This document shows positions 12,387 to 25,359 of a stretch of 64,000 nucleotides of DNA, piece after piece (position 1 is the stretch's first letter; the number at the start of each line of letters is the position of its first letter). Position numbers and translations under genes: made by a program. Location: NCBI GenBank assembly GCA_014773175.1, contig VXCM01001559.1, positions 1 to 64,000 of the forward strand, given 5' to 3'. This stretch comes from Lucifuga dentata. Lineage: Eukaryota; Chordata; Actinopteri; Ophidiiformes; Bythitidae. The notes beneath the pieces are model-generated. The model ran no database searches. It had not been told where the DNA came from and worked only from the letters and a program-made list of their open reading frames with translations.

Positions 12387-12415
12387 CATATATATATATA
12401 CATATATATATATCA
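12328..12415. repeat. (TA)n(TG)n(TA)n compound microsatellite
   Basis: TA run, then about 12 TG units, then TATACATA units. Confidence 0.9.
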
Positions 12416-12664
12416 AAAGAGGCTGCATACTGTATGAGGCTGATAAGGAAAGAACATTTTTAAAAAGATCAAATTTATTTATCAAATAGAATCCAAGTGA
12501 AGCCTCATTTTAATGCAGTAAGAAAAACTGAGAATGATAATCCATTTTATTATAAGCAATGCAAAGCAATACCATCTATTTTATTTTTATATACTTATTT
12601 TATTTTGTTGGGGAACAAAAGTCATTGTCAAACATGACAAGATCAAGATGCTTAACCAGATTTA

Positions 12665-12695
12665 CCCCCCCCCCCNNNNNNNNNNNNNNNNNNNN

Positions 12696-12743
<48 letters not shown>

Positions 12744-12748
12744 ACACT
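12665..12748. repeat. Poly-C with 20-N gap and CA repeat
   Basis: Poly-C flanks a run of 20 Ns (12676-12695), then (CA)n. This is the only multi-N gap; its size is probably nominal. Confidence 0.85.
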
Positions 12749-12819
12749 ACTTTCCTACTTTTCATCTGCAGGCATTAAGCAGATAAGATAGAATAAAAAA
12801 AATGTACAGCCATATAAAT

Positions 12820-12846
12820 ATGCACACACATAAGCACACAAACACA

Positions 12847-12892
<46 letters not shown>
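12820..12892. repeat. (CA)n(GA)n microsatellite
   Basis: CA units followed by about 14 GA units. Confidence 0.9.
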
Positions 12893-12895
<3 letters not shown>

Positions 12896-14820
12896 GAATA
12901 CAGAAGTCACAAATGTCATGTACAAATGTGCAAAATGTAAAATTGCCAAATTCTATGTTGACATGACTAATTGCATCAAAACCATTTTTTAAAATGAAAT
13001 AAATCTGTGAATTTGAAAATACATGCATTCATTAGTTTTAGATTTTTGGAAAAGCTGCTGGTATATTAAATGGAATCCTGAAGCTGAACATTTTATCAAA
13101 GCGCTTCTCACAGCAACAGGAGTCCACCCTGTCTTCTGGTGGTTTGTCTTTTCCTGCAGTCAGTGAATCCAACAGTATGTTTGCTAAATGTGTTATCTGT
13201 AGTTCTTTTAATCCTGTTTTTGAGCTTGTTTTTCTTGATTTTTCTTACGTTTCTTGGCGTAAAGCTCTCATGTTGATCCAGCAGGATCATGAATGATGGT
13301 TTAGATTAAATCAGTTTACTATTGACCTTTGGGCCTACAGTAATTCTCCAAACCCAGACATTACTCTGAGCTGATTGTCAGGTAGGAAGACATTACCTCC
13401 ATACTGTATCTGTGTCCACCAGTGAAGAAGGAAAGTCTCAGTGACAAATGTGACTCATTACAATAACTCTAATAGCAGCAGGATTAATTATTTAGCATCC
13501 GTAATTGCTTTTGGACTTGTTGAACAGCTGCTTTTGCTTTTACCACAACGTTACCCGTTAGTGGGAAGGCAATGATGTATGTCCCAGCTAATATGAATAA
13601 AAGGCTGGATGGTGGCAAACAATCCCAGCAGCCAATCACGTGTTAGTAAGTCACATGACTGAATCAATCACTTTGTAATTAACTCTTGGACATCTGCGAG
13701 GTTTTGCAGAGCCATTCATTAAAGCAGATAAAGGCTCCAGGATACGTCATACAAAGTAAAGCTTTCAGGGCAATGAGACATGTTGTGGTAATTTGGACTT
13801 TTTTTGCATGTTCAGGGCCTCCAAATTGAATTTTTGTCTTTTGCATTTCTAATACCTCTTGGAAAAGGAGGGGTGNTGGGGGTGGTGGGTTACAGATCTC
13901 AATCAGCTCGAGCGTCATCCCGTAGGTTGGACGGGGTTGAGTTCAGGACTGTTATTTAAGTCTGTGGTTTTCATTCCTGGTTCTGGGGTACCACAGCACT
14001 TCTCTCTGTGCTCTATTCACACCTGATCCCTTTATTCACGTGATCAATAATTGGTGCCTCCCAGATCTTGATTGTGAAAGCATATTACAGAAAATAATGC
14101 CGTATAAGCACATCTGATGCACTTTTACAACGAACCCAGAGTTTGGTGACATCAGGCATGGCTCCATCCAAATTTAGCCTGAGCAGAACCTGAAGACACC
14201 TTTGTATGTGTGTGTGTGTGTATGTGTGTGTATGCTGCCTGCAAAATGCTGCAGTATCAGTAATAAGTAATAATAAGCAGTGCAGGGTTTGCCAACTCAA
14301 AATCTGTTTGCCTTTGAAAAGAATTCAAAAGGCTGAGAAAGCCAATTAAAACTGTCTGCAGCCACAGTGGCTCATCAGACAATTTTAAGAAGAAACCAAG
14401 TGAATTAATGCTGATGTAAGTCCATAGGAAGACAATGTTAAACATCACAGAGGTGAGAAGGCAGCCAGTAGATGCTGAAGTCTCATTTTGTAGCCTGTCT
14501 GGATTTTTTCTTCTGTCTGACCTCTTTTGTCACATTGCATTGCTACATTTCAGCAGTGAAAGGCCTGAAATAGCATGGCACCATCAATTTTTTACCCTCT
14601 CATCTTGAGTGGAAAGCATCTATCAAAGGTGACAGAAACATCAGCTTGAAATTGATTTTAAGTCTCACTGCTGCTCAGGTGTGTTTAAGTCACTACAGAC
14701 ATTATAATTTTCTTATCTGTTTGTTATGTAACAGGAAACTCTAACTCTTTTTTCCACTCACTTGTGCAGGTAGACATTGATTTGAGGTGAGCTGAGTCAA
14801 CTCTGTAGTGTATTCTGTAA
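12893..14820. other. Intergenic, no gene seen
   Basis: Moderately complex sequence without a supportable ORF. A single-N gap at 13876 sits in a G-rich run. Short TG repeats occur at about 14205-14230. Confidence 0.5.
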
Positions 14821-14823
14821 TGT

Positions 14824-14824
14824 A

Positions 14825-14887
<63 letters not shown>

Positions 14888-15020
14888 ATGTATATACTGT
14901 ATATATATAGATAGATATAGATATATGTAGATAGATAGAGTTAGATATAGATACATATAAATACATATAGATATAGAGATATATAGATACATATACTGTA
15001 GATACAGAGATATATAGAGC
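14824..15020. repeat. (CTAT)n microsatellite and degenerate TAGATA array
   Basis: About 16 CTAT units followed by irregular ATAGATATAGATA-type units, roughly an inverted continuation of the same motif. Confidence 0.85.
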
Positions 15021-16124
15021 TGCAGAAAAAAAATATTTGTCCCCATGCATGCATTTTATTCCAATAATGCACCATATTTTCTGAAAAGTGCTGAAATTAC
15101 AATATCTTTTGTCATCTATACACGCGTGGTTTTCGTTTACTTTAAAACCAAAAAAAAAAAAAAAAAAAAAAGCTGGGAAAAATAATTGTATTGTAGTGAT
15201 ATTTCAAGCAAAAATTTATACCACAGGTGACTTCATTTGCTGCTTTTTTTTTTCTTAATCACTGTGTGTATCACAGGAAACATGGAAAAGAGAAGGAAAA
15301 ACAGAGTGTCAGGAGGTTAGAAAGAAGGTAAAAGCCAAAAGTGGTCAAGGTAAAAGCTACAGGAACATCTCCAAACAGCCTGATGTTTCTCTGACCACTG
15401 TGGCCAAGACTATGTTTAAGACCCATGGGACTGAAGCCAACATCCTGCCTCAAGACCCAAAACTGAAGAGAAAGATTGTTTGAATATTTTAGAAGTCTGT
15501 CCCTGTCTGAATGAAAATGGCTCCATGGTAGTAAGTAAAAGTTTATTTCTATAGCATCACAAAGTGCTTTAAAATACAATTCACAGACATCAAGGCAACA
15601 TGTGGAGACAGCAAGACCCGACAGACTAAAAATATCCTTAAAAACCTGACAATAAGAGGCATACATTTCTTACACTAATGGTGCGTTCCAAAGCTCTTAT
15701 TCATTACATTTCCCTCACTTGCGTCTTTTCCTTGCATCTTAGTCCAGCCCACTGAAGACGAGAGGAAAAGATGCGAGGAAAGAGGAGGTGAGGAGCGACG
15801 CGATTTAAGAGAAATGAAACATCTTCGCTCCTTAAGCATCATCTGAAGCGACGTCACTTACTGATGTCACACAGCTGATCAGCTGATCAGAGCGCTTGTT
15901 GCTGCTCTGTCTCTGTTTCAGTTCCTAGACGACAGTAACGTCCACATAGGGAAAAATCTGACTTTATCATCTACAAATCATCACATTTTTACATGTATTT
16001 TGATGCTCAGAGAGTTAAAATATAATGTTTATCAGCATTAGTAAACTTTTCCAAACGGGATGTTTTATTAAACACGACAGTGGATTTTGTGACGTTATAA
16101 GAGTTATTTTTTGTTTTCTGTTTC

Positions 16125-16247
16125 TTTATCATTCAGAGCTGCACTGAACACACATCCAGTCGTTTTAAACAGATGATCAATCAGANTTTATCATTCAGAG
16201 CTGCACTGAACACACATCCAGTCGTTTTAAACAGATGATCAATCAGA
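16125..16247. repeat. N-flanked 61-bp duplication
   Basis: Blocks beginning TTTATCATTCAGAGC repeat exactly on each side of N at 16186; probable assembly overlap. Confidence 0.85.
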
Positions 16248-16354
16248 CAAAAATAAACACAAATAATCTGAATAATTTTACATCTGAGATGGTATTTTTC
16301 TTTTCACATGTTTGATGTATATTAAGATGCATGTCAGTGCATCAGATGAGCTGT

Positions 16355-16483
16355 AATAGATCTGTCCAATCAGAAACAGACTTCCAGTAAAGGGGCGTGA
16401 CTGTCAGGTAACAGACTTNAATAGATCTGTCCAATCAGAAACAGACTTCCAGTAAAGGGGCGTGACTGTCAGGTAACAGACTT
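16355..16483. repeat. N-flanked 64-bp duplication
   Basis: Blocks beginning AATAGATCTGTCC repeat exactly around N at 16419; probable assembly overlap. Confidence 0.85.
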
Positions 16484-17159
16484 CCATGTAGGAACGTCTC
16501 GCATTTCCTCGCTCATGTCTCCCAGAGGAAGCGCCTCCATCCTTAGAGCAGAAATAAGAGCTTTGGGATGTCCTTAAAGATGGCGGACCAAATTGGTTTC
16601 CAGGTCACATGAGGATTGAGGAGCGAGGAACGATCAAATAAGGGCCTCGGAATGCACCTTATGAAGTATACAATCCTAAAATAAATATAAAGTAACTCTG
16701 GGTAAAAGCAAACCTGAGCAGATGTGTCTTAAGCTTGTTTTTAAAAGTGTCCACATTGTCCACTGATCTTAAGTCCAACTCTATCTTTCAAAAAAAAGAA
16801 CAGCATCCCTACAGAGAAAGATGGAGGAGGCTGGGTGATATTTTGGTGCTTTGCTGCCTTGAATCTGTGCAGGACATGAAATCAGAAGACAATCAAAAGG
16901 CATTTCGTACAGCCCAGCGTCAGAAGCTGTGTCTCAGTCGCAGGTCAAAGGTCAGCCAGTTGGATAATAACCCCAAACATTCTTCAGAAAGCACCAAGAA
17001 TGGATGAGAAGAAAATATTACAGAGTTCTGATCTAAATCCACTGAACATGTGAACAAATTAAGGGTAAGGGTTTTTGTCAATGAGATTTTCATTTGTTTT
17101 ATTATAAAATAATATATCAATTCATATATGAAAAGCAAAAAAAAAAAAAAAAAAAAAAA

Positions 17160-19616
17160 ATTGTGAGCTGTTAAATGTGATGTAAGGAAGAAAAAATTAC
17201 TTCAGTTTCAACTTATGTTCAGAGAAAACTGGGTTTTCCGGGGAAAATGGAAGCATATTGTGACTCACGTCGCATATAAAAGCTTCCTGCTTGAAGCCTC
17301 ATTGAAGTGTTTAATTTCGTTCCAGCTAAGAGATAAATACTTCCATGTGGTACAGTAATAATCACTTATTTAAAGATGTGTCTGTGTTTGAATTTGTGAG
17401 AACATCCATACACACATACACAGGGAGCGGGGAGAGATTAAAGAAATTCTTATTAGCAAAAACTGTCAGTGGACGACTTCTCTACACTGCAATTACAGAA
17501 AAGAATGTGCATTATTTAAAGACAAATGTAAGCCGTGTAGGCAGACGGAAGCAGAAAGGTCCTGAACCCACAACCCTTAATTACCTCACAGTGACGCACA
17601 AGAGCTCTTGTGAAGGATGCTGACAGAGTGAACCTGTCCAAGCAAGATGTTATTTACCCATCAGTGAACTCAGCCTCTGTCTCAACGATTCAGGAGGAAA
17701 AGGGTGGGGTGAAGTCATTTTCTCCTCCTGAATACTTTATTATTCCCAGAAATGTCGTTACATCTGCTCTTTTAAAACCTTCATTCATCGATATTTCAGA
17801 TATTTAATACTGGATCAAATTACTCTACGTGTAACTGGTAGTTTGGATGTTGCGTTTTGAAAGAAGGACCCGGCTGCAGGGTTTCTTTTCTTTTTCACAG
17901 TTTATTCTGACATGAAGTAAAAAGACATCAAATAAAAATCCTCCACAGCTCCTCTCCCATAGGGAAACATGGAAAAGGGGGCGTGTGCATGTGAACTTGA
18001 ACTGGTATTAACAATCGTATATAAAATGGATAAATGTGAGCGAACTAAAGCAAAACACATCTGACATGAAGTCAAAGGAAATCAAATAAAAATCCTTCAC
18101 ATGAACCAGAGCTCCTGCAGAAAAGAAATAAAAAACTGGCAATATTAGCGCGGCCCGCCACATTGCCGGGGCCGCTAGCTTAATCCGTTTAAATCTAAAC
18201 AAATTTAAGGGCCAATCCTTCAAAATTCTTACATCAGAGGTGCCACAACATAATGTTATGCTGTGTTTGATAAAATTACGGACTTTTACTGATCAGAAAA
18301 CAAAAGATTAGTTGGGATAAATGTTTGGGGGCAGAAAGAGAAAATCTGTACCCACCTCTCCCACAGGGAAACATGGGAAAAGGGGAGAGGGAACGCAGAA
18401 CCAGAACCCAATAGGGTGCTATTCCCCAAGGGCCAAATTATGTCAAGCTTGCCAAGCCAAAGGCCACTAACCCCCCCCCCCCNACCCCCCCCCCCCAGGA
18501 TACTCATCCTGAGATAAGCCTCCGAGCTAAAGCTAGCTTTGTAGCTTCTCAGTAACATAACTTTCAAATGGCAAGAGCGATATTAGACTTGGATAGAAAG
18601 GATTGGATAGAATTTGACCGATGGGTCGGTGGCCCAATCAGCTTTGTTTACCATAGCAACAGCCAAGCTTTGTCTGTGCATAAAATAATGGTTCTCACTC
18701 TGTTGGACACTTTGGAGACGTTTTGCGACAAAACAGGCACACCAACAGTGCCAAATGCCATAACTTTTTTTGGGAACAAAAATCCTACGCAAGTGTTCTG
18801 TTCTTTGATGAGTTCGTAAAAGTTATGATATTAATCCCAGCGAGGGAGGATCAAAGGTCCACGTCATCCTTTTAACACGCTATGAAATATTCAGCAACGT
18901 GACAGATAAGTTTAAGAAGGACTTTGCCACCCATGCACCAACATCCCACAGGCTCCTTGTTTTTGGCTGTGGCCTTAAGGGGCTCGGCTTCATGATTTAA
19001 TAGTGGGAACTGTTTGCATTAATCATCTCCACCACCCACACAGGTTTCAGACACATGCAAGATCACGTCAAATATATCAGGAGATTATCGAGAAGGGAAA
19101 ACAAACAGGAACAGGGATTCATTTTGACAGCAGCTTGAGCACATGAAGGATGACAGGAAGGTTTCAGCAAAGCCAGTTAAGAGGGAAAAAGTAGTGAAGT
19201 TTAAAATGGATTGATTTTATTTGAGGTTGAGCTGCAGCTGCACCAGGATGTTGGGGTTCTGATGGGCCAGCTATCTAATAGACTTAGGCTGTGTTCTGTA
19301 ATTTAGAAGATTGTTGGTCAGCGATACAGACAATGAAGCAAATGAACGCATCAATCGGTGATTCAGATATTTAATTAGTGTTGATTAGAGGAGCTGCTTC
19401 CTGCGGCATTTAACACACACTTTCAGACATGGATGGGCTGCTGATTGACCCTCAGCGTGCACGTTTCATCTGGAATCACATCATCCTGAACAACGAGGAT
19501 CTCCCACACGTGACATCTGTAATTAACATACTAACAACACACATGGTACGTCTTCAAGTCTTATTACATCAGCCAAGGAGGTTATGTTTAAGTCCTTTTG
19601 TTTGCTGTGACTATAG
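17160..19616. other. Intergenic, repeats of unknown type
   Basis: No gene is supported. Between about 17890 and 18410 the phrases CTGACATGAAGT...ATCAAATAAAAATCC and CCCA(T/C)AGGGAAACATGG each occur twice, suggesting a diverged tandem or retroelement-derived block. A poly-C gap (N at 18483) follows. An ORF at 18568-18819 has no recognisable domain. Confidence 0.4.
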
Positions 19617-20360
19617 CAGGGATACTCAAATAATTTTGTCCAAGGGACAATTTTGCAAAATGAAGGGGACCCAGGGCCCGGTGGGGAAAAAATCATTTAG
19701 TCCCTCCACCTTGAAGCTGAAGGTTAAGTTTGTTTAGCTTATACATAACGCTACATAAGAAAGCAACACAGGCCATGAAATCTTGGTCTTGCAAAAACTT
19801 GAGAACAAAGATTATTGGAAAAGCCGAATGAACATTAGCATGTTTTGTCTTATGGTGGTGCTTGATGTTAGCAGCCTTGCAAACCACAACCGTTGTTTGG
19901 CAGATTAAACACAGCGGTTTAGCATTAGCACAAGACACTAATAGTGCGTAGCCCTCAGTCCATTTTGCATTGACTTGACTGTTTTCACAGTCAACTTTTC
20001 TCTTTTTTTGTTAGAAGTACTTGTTTTTGTTTGCTAACGGTTGGTTGGGCGTGACAAGATGCATCTGGAAATTGCTAGCTCGTTTTCGTGAATAAAACTT
20101 GTGGGATGCAGAGACGACAAACGTGCATCCAAAACAGTCTCGTAATCATTTCCCATCATGCTGTTCCCGTCATTGTTCTCCAACTTTATGATAATATTAT
20201 CTATTAATTCGCGAGTAAAAGCTTTTTTTTTCTAATTTTTTTTTTCATACATTTCTTTAACAGCATTTAATCACTCATATTTCATTTGGAATTTAAATGA
20301 CTTTTGGAGGGCCAACATTATTGTGATGGAGGGATTGATGTGGGACAAACTTTGAGTATG
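19617..20360 (-). mobile_element. hAT-family remnant with zinc-finger fragment
   Basis: The left end CAGGGATACTCAAATAAT has hAT character and an inverted partner TTTGAGTATG ends the element near 20360. On the minus strand (19938 to 19693) an ORF reads CLICQ, 18 residues, then HHHKTKH, a C2-H2/BED-like finger typical of hAT transposase N-termini. The catalytic and C-terminal parts are absent, so this is an internally deleted copy. Confidence 0.6.
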
Positions 20361-20580
20361 TAGGTTGTACAGATTGTATATATTGGGTTCAAACATGCAC
20401 AATCGCCAGTATGGTCCTTTCAAGGCTCCAATAAATACAATCTGCATACATGTTATGTTACTGACAAACAATTTTTCAAAACATAAAACCAATTTTTAGT
20501 TTTCCTGTTATTTTGACAAATCCCCTAATCTTGCAAAATCAAATGTTAAGGTGATACACCCACCTTAAAATTCAATATTC
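20361..20580. mobile_element. Partial copy of the TTAA-ended MITE family
   Basis: Contains CGCCAGTATGGTCCTTT, CAATCTGCATACATGTTATG, AACCAATTTTTAGTTTTCCT and GTGATACACCCACCTTAAAA, all shared with the full copies at 47098-47667 and 60736-61298. It abuts the hAT remnant. Confidence 0.7.
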
Positions 20581-21273
20581 AGCCTGCTAACACAAACTAT
20601 GGCTGCTATCCATGACTGTGGCTTTGTTTGGGCTCCTCAGACTGCCATCTCTTCCCAAACATGAAAAAGGTTTTAGCTGGAAGCCGTTTGGCATCAGATG
20701 ATGATGTCATATCAACTGTGGAGGATTTTTTTTTTATATGCTCGTGTTAAAAAATGATTAACTGCAGCATTAACGTAAGTCAGATCTTCCTGTGCAGGCT
20801 GACAGCTTATTAATCAGCCTTCTATATTTTCTTCCATGTTTTTCATGCTGTTTGTGAGATAAAATACAGCAAACTGACTGTTAATGGGCTAAAGTTTTAC
20901 TCTCATCAGAGTTTTCTGGAGGAAACTCTGGAGGGATTCATTAAAGCTAAATAAGACTGAAAAAACTTTCTATGTTTGGGTAAAAAAAAAAAAGTGCTGA
21001 GAAGGAGGACGCTTACGTTGTTGACTCACCCAGTCATGAAATTGGATGTGACAGCTGCTGGCAGAGTCAAAACTCAGAGAGCAGAAGGCCGTTTTGTGTT
21101 TTTTAAAACATTATTTTAAATCACATTCGCTCGACACCAGTAATGATACTCATTAATCGCAGGCTTATTTCATACAGATAACTTGAGTGAGATGCAGCAA
21201 TTATCCATGAGTCACCACTGGAATTAACACTCGACCCTGATGATGCTTGATACATGAGGATGATGATGATGTG

Positions 21274-21359
<86 letters not shown>

Positions 21360-23311
21360 GCTCTGTTTCCATCTTAGGTCACTTCATCTTCCTCCTCTCC
21401 TTCCCTCTCTCCTCTCCATGCCTCCATTTGAGGTGTTTTCCGGAAATATATTGCTCTTTGCTAACAAAGTAGCTCAGTGGAAGTTGTATTGGTGTTTGTG
21501 TGTAATTAAGTCTGCAGAAAAGCTCTCTCTATCTTGCTGAATGGAGATTCCTTCTCTCCATTTCTCTGACTTACCCAAAGATGTCACATCTCCAATTGCA
21601 AAATAGAAATTACGCTGCAAAAAATGAAAAAAAAAAAAAAAAAAAAANGGGGGGGATTCAAGAAAATCTCAAGATCTCGGTTTAACATTTTAAAATCATC
21701 ATCTTACTTGTTCTTATCCGAGGAAATTAATCTTATCAAGTGCCAAACGCATCCAGATTTTTAGACTCTTTGAAAAGAGTAAGTTATTCACTCAAGATGA
21801 ACTGAAGCCGTCTGATTCGTGGATTGGATGATTGGCACATTGGCATCGTTTATAAGTCGCATTGAAATGTGATCTGTATCCAGATGCATTATTCAGATAA
21901 AGAAAAACGGACATTAACGCAAGGCGTAAATGCACGCAGAATGCATTGTGATCCAACCTGCCAGACGATATGTGGATGAGGTCAGCATGATCAGATTTCG
22001 GTCACAGTTAGCCAGCTAGGCTAACTTTACTGTAAATACAATCCATCCATTCTGAGATGTGAAAGATCACAACCCTAGTCTTCCTGCTCATTCTTGTTAA
22101 TTACAGTTATTTTGTATTGGACAACTGTAATGTGTTCCTACAACTGGAACGTGGACAGTGACATGCACAAGTGTTAATGGTTATTAAAATGAAAAACAAA
22201 AAATGGATGAAGCTTGGAGCAAAGAGGAAACTAAGATCCTCCAATCACAATACAGGAAATCAAGGTGCAAATGGGGTCAAAAGGTCAGATAGGGTTCTAT
22301 TTTGACAGGATTTTTATGCTACTTTCAGCTGTCATTCAGTATTTTTTTTCTTTTCTTACACCACTGACAGAATTTTTACTTGATACTAGAAATTTTCTTG
22401 ATTACTGTCTTGCTTTGAGTTTCTAAACAGTATATTTCTGAGTGCCTTTGCTGCAAATTAAAAGAAGAGGAAAGCAGGGCAAACAAATAGAACTATATTA
22501 TATAATCATAATCCATCAATAAAAGGATGGAAATCATCAGTGAAACCCTTCCCCAAACCCAATGCCCCTCCAAACATTTTATCACTCATACCTGAACAAA
22601 CTCAGAAAATCAAATTCTCTAATCATATTTATTTACATGTTTTCTCATCAGCTCATATGAGACGTGATGATGATTTGAGAAAATTTCATCATCCTGCGAG
22701 CTTACAAAAGCCCTTGACACACCTTTGGATGAGCTGATGGAACACGTCGTGGTGAAGCTAAAATGCAGCTTTTCAATCGCATTTTGGAGAAACGAGGCAC
22801 AGTGTGACGAAATAGAACAAGACCATAAAGGTGAACAGATAACCTTTAAAAAAAAAAAAAAAAANAAAAAAAAAAAAAAAAAGGAAGAATAATGAGAATA
22901 GTGAGAACTCTTCTCTGACCTACACTTATGTTCCACAAGGGAAGGCTACTCACACACACACACACACACCTCTTGATTAGATGCATCCTGGACTAATGGC
23001 TACTGGGGATATTGGAAATGGAGAACTCATTAGAATGAGCAACACTTAATTTACAGAGCAGAATACATTTAAGACATTTTATTACAGCAGCATTGCGACA
23101 GAACAACCATCCAAATAACAAATGGAATACAGGCAAATTGACGTTAGTGTCGACTCCACATATTAAACAACACGAGCAGCTGCTTAGGGCCCCATGACTG
23201 TCAGGGGGCCCTGACCAAGGGTTCAGCTTAGTTTTCCAAAAACAGATTTTTTTTTTTATGTTAGAAATAAAAACCCTCTAAAAATTATTCACCTGAAAGC
23301 ATTTATGTAAT
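20581..23311. other. Intergenic, no gene seen
   Basis: Holds the repeat fragment at 20634-20728 shared with 1921-2022, the TG/GA microsatellite at 21273-21357, poly-A gaps (N at 21648 and 22865), a short CA run near 22951, and a GGGCCC-rich fragment near 23185-23210 reminiscent of hAT MITE interiors. No ORF is convincing. Confidence 0.5.
21273..21357. repeat. (TG)n(GA)n microsatellite
   Basis: About 25 TG units followed by about 15 GA units. Confidence 0.95.
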
Positions 23312-23735
23312 TTAAAGGGCAATACCTGCGATCTTGCATATTTGAGTGCAATACAATCCACATGCCAGAAATATTAGAATTGTTTTTCCTACCTTCCAGA
23401 CTGTCATTGTTTTCAGTTCATTCCAGTATACGATTAAAATCAACTGGTAGAGACTTGATACGTGTTTGAGATAAATCATCCATCACAGCTTCTATTAAAT
23501 TTTTTGTTGAAGTAACTTTATTTAACTGATCCAACACAGAGCTGCACAGAAGACAACGTACAGTTTGTCTCCATCTGGGAATATAGTCCCAGGAGAAGAT
23601 GGCTTTTAATTAAAAGCAACCATCCTGTCAACATTCCGACATAAGTGTTATCAGGGAAAACATTGAATTTCACGGTGGGTGTATGACCTAAACATTTGAT
23701 TTTGAAGGATTAGGGTATTTGCAAAAATAAAAGGA
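23312..23735. mobile_element. TTAA-ended MITE, reverse orientation, truncated
   Basis: Starts TTAAAGGGCAATACCTGC and runs through AGTCCCAGGAGAAGATGGCT and CATTTGATTTTGAAGGATTA. It stops where a second MITE type begins at about 23752, so one end is missing. Confidence 0.75.
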
Positions 23736-23751
23736 AAACCAAAAAGAAAAA

Positions 23752-23935
23752 AATGCTGCATTCCAGACAACTCAGTACTCGAACTTTTCCAACCTCCTAC
23801 TTAAAAAAATGGAACGGCCCTTGAAGTGGGAGCTCCAACTTGGAAACTCGAACAAAATCCATCTATACTGACTTCAACGAGCATGAAGTCACTCAACATG
23901 GCAGCGCCCGTGGAAGCATCTCTCAAGCAAAGACT
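23752..23935. mobile_element. MITE fragment, GCTGCATTCCAGA family
   Basis: Shares ACTCAACATGGCAG(C/T)GCCCGTGGAAGC and neighbouring sequence with the full copy at 50396-51032. Only the left part is recognisable here. Confidence 0.65.
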
Positions 23936-25359
23936 GTTTTTCCTACTTATCTGGTCTGTTGGTCTGTTTTTCAGTTCTAAATCTGAAGCCTGTCTTGACA
24001 AAAACATCAGATTTGTTATTGTTTTTTTTTCCTCAAAAGCAAAATCAATCAACCAATCTCAATGGAAAAACAAAAATCAGGCATATAAATCTCATATAGA
24101 TTATCGATACGTGCTATTTAGTCAGGATCTGGATCTGGCAGTCTAACTTATCTGCTTGGACAGAAGGCCCATTCATCATGCATCAACCACTAATGTGATG
24201 CTGATTCAGTAGCATGCAAACAGTTTTAAAATACATTTGATAGTTACTGAGAGAGATCCAGAAAAATATGTTTAATGTAGTCATTTCTTTCTCTTTAGGC
24301 CTGGACATTATCAGAACAAGACACATTCTCGGCTTGTTTGGCCTTGGTGGATTTTTTGAGTTCTGCTGTGTTAATTTGTAGTCTTTAAGGCTGTATTTTC
24401 TGATTAATTGATAGATTATATTTTGATATGATGCCCTGACATTTCAATGTATAATGTCAGGAGATTTATACCATCATTGATTATCTATGGCAAAATGGAG
24501 CAAACTAGTCAATGAAATCAGCTGATGTACAGGAGACTCTTGACCCTTTATGACGTGTTTGCACTTTGCTGCATTGTGGGGTCGCCTACTCATAATTAAC
24601 CGATTTCACCGTTTTGTAATTCTGAGGCTTCTGCTGTTTTTACAAGAAGGGGAAGTCATATATTCTGCTGATGATGATTGATTATTATTTGTGCTTGTGA
24701 GGTCACAATCTGAGAGCATATCAAGCCAAATTGCATGATGTCGTCAACATCACGCCACGCGGCAGACAGCCTGAGAGAGGCCTGCAAAACATCTAGAATG
24801 TGGCAGATGACTGCCTGTGTCACGGCACCAAAGCTAATGAACTCGTGGTTGTGAATGGAATAGCCTGGTTGTTGTGAATGAAATTTTAAATTGGCATTCA
24901 TCCCTACATTCATTAAAAGTGGGGAGAAAGAAATGAGTCATGCAGCCTCTGGCACAATTAAAGTTCCCTGCTCCTTCATCTGTTGCTCTGTGGATGGATC
25001 AGGAACAGGCAAATGCTGATAAAAGGATCAATGCATCGAGCCAGAGCCAAACCACGATAATAGACACTGACACAAGCACAGGATTCAACTCACAATATGT
25101 GCTAGAATAAGTGCTTGTTTGTCAGTCTGTGCTGGGTAGAGATTTATCCTTTGCATTGTTAACAGGCATGATGTTTGCCTCAGGGGTACAACCATATCAT
25201 GAGTTTAGTTAAGTTGAACACATTATATCACAGCAAAATCTGTAGTTTCATTCGGTAATTGGACTGTATCTGCTGCTTCCATATTTGCATTGTATTTGCA
25301 GTGGAGTTAATCAATAATTGATTTCATTAAACACATTCTTCTTCTACTTCTTTTATGTG
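23936..25359. other. Intergenic, no gene seen
   Basis: Complex, largely non-repetitive sequence, notably 24655-24920, with no conserved ORF. It could hold regulatory DNA for the flanking CART genes, but nothing in the sequence proves this. Confidence 0.4.

Larger units (their letters stand above)
15680..16658. mobile_element. MITE with GGTGCGTTCC-type ends, nested
   Basis: Terminal inverted repeats: GGTGCGTTCCAAAGCTCTTA at the left and the inverse of AATAAGGGCCTCGGAATGCA at the right. No clear target duplication. It contains two N-flanked duplications, 16125-16247 (61 bp, N at 16186) and 16355-16483 (64 bp, N at 16419), so its true length is probably about 125 bp shorter. Confidence 0.65.
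15525..16800. mobile_element. Retroposon-like repeat inserted in the Tc1 remnant
   Basis: The left part has AAGTTTATTTCTATAGCA and CACAAAGTGCTTTAAAATAC. The right part has GTCTTAAGCTTGTTTTTAAA, AGTGTCCAC and AAGTCCAACTCTA. These are phrases of a common teleost interspersed repeat, here broken in the middle by the MITE at 15680-16658. Class inferred only. Confidence 0.5.
15270..17140 (+). pseudogene. Decayed Tc1-like transposase split by nested insertions
   Basis: The 5' part (about 15280-15480) conceptually reads as a transposase DNA-binding region with ISKQPDVSLTTVAK and FKTHGTEA, like the paired-type helix-turn-helix of fish Tc1 elements. The 3' part (about 16815-17060) carries RSKVSQLDNNPKHSSESTKNG, the region around the second catalytic Asp (QDNDPKHT in active elements). 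The DE motif area is destroyed by stops. Between them lies about 1.3 kb of foreign repeats (15525-16800). No intact transposase can be made. Confidence 0.75.

Noticed and set aside
18568..18819. 83-codon ORF that initially looked protein-like
   Set aside because: No recognised domain, no splice or promoter context, and surrounded by repeat-like sequence; left unannotated.
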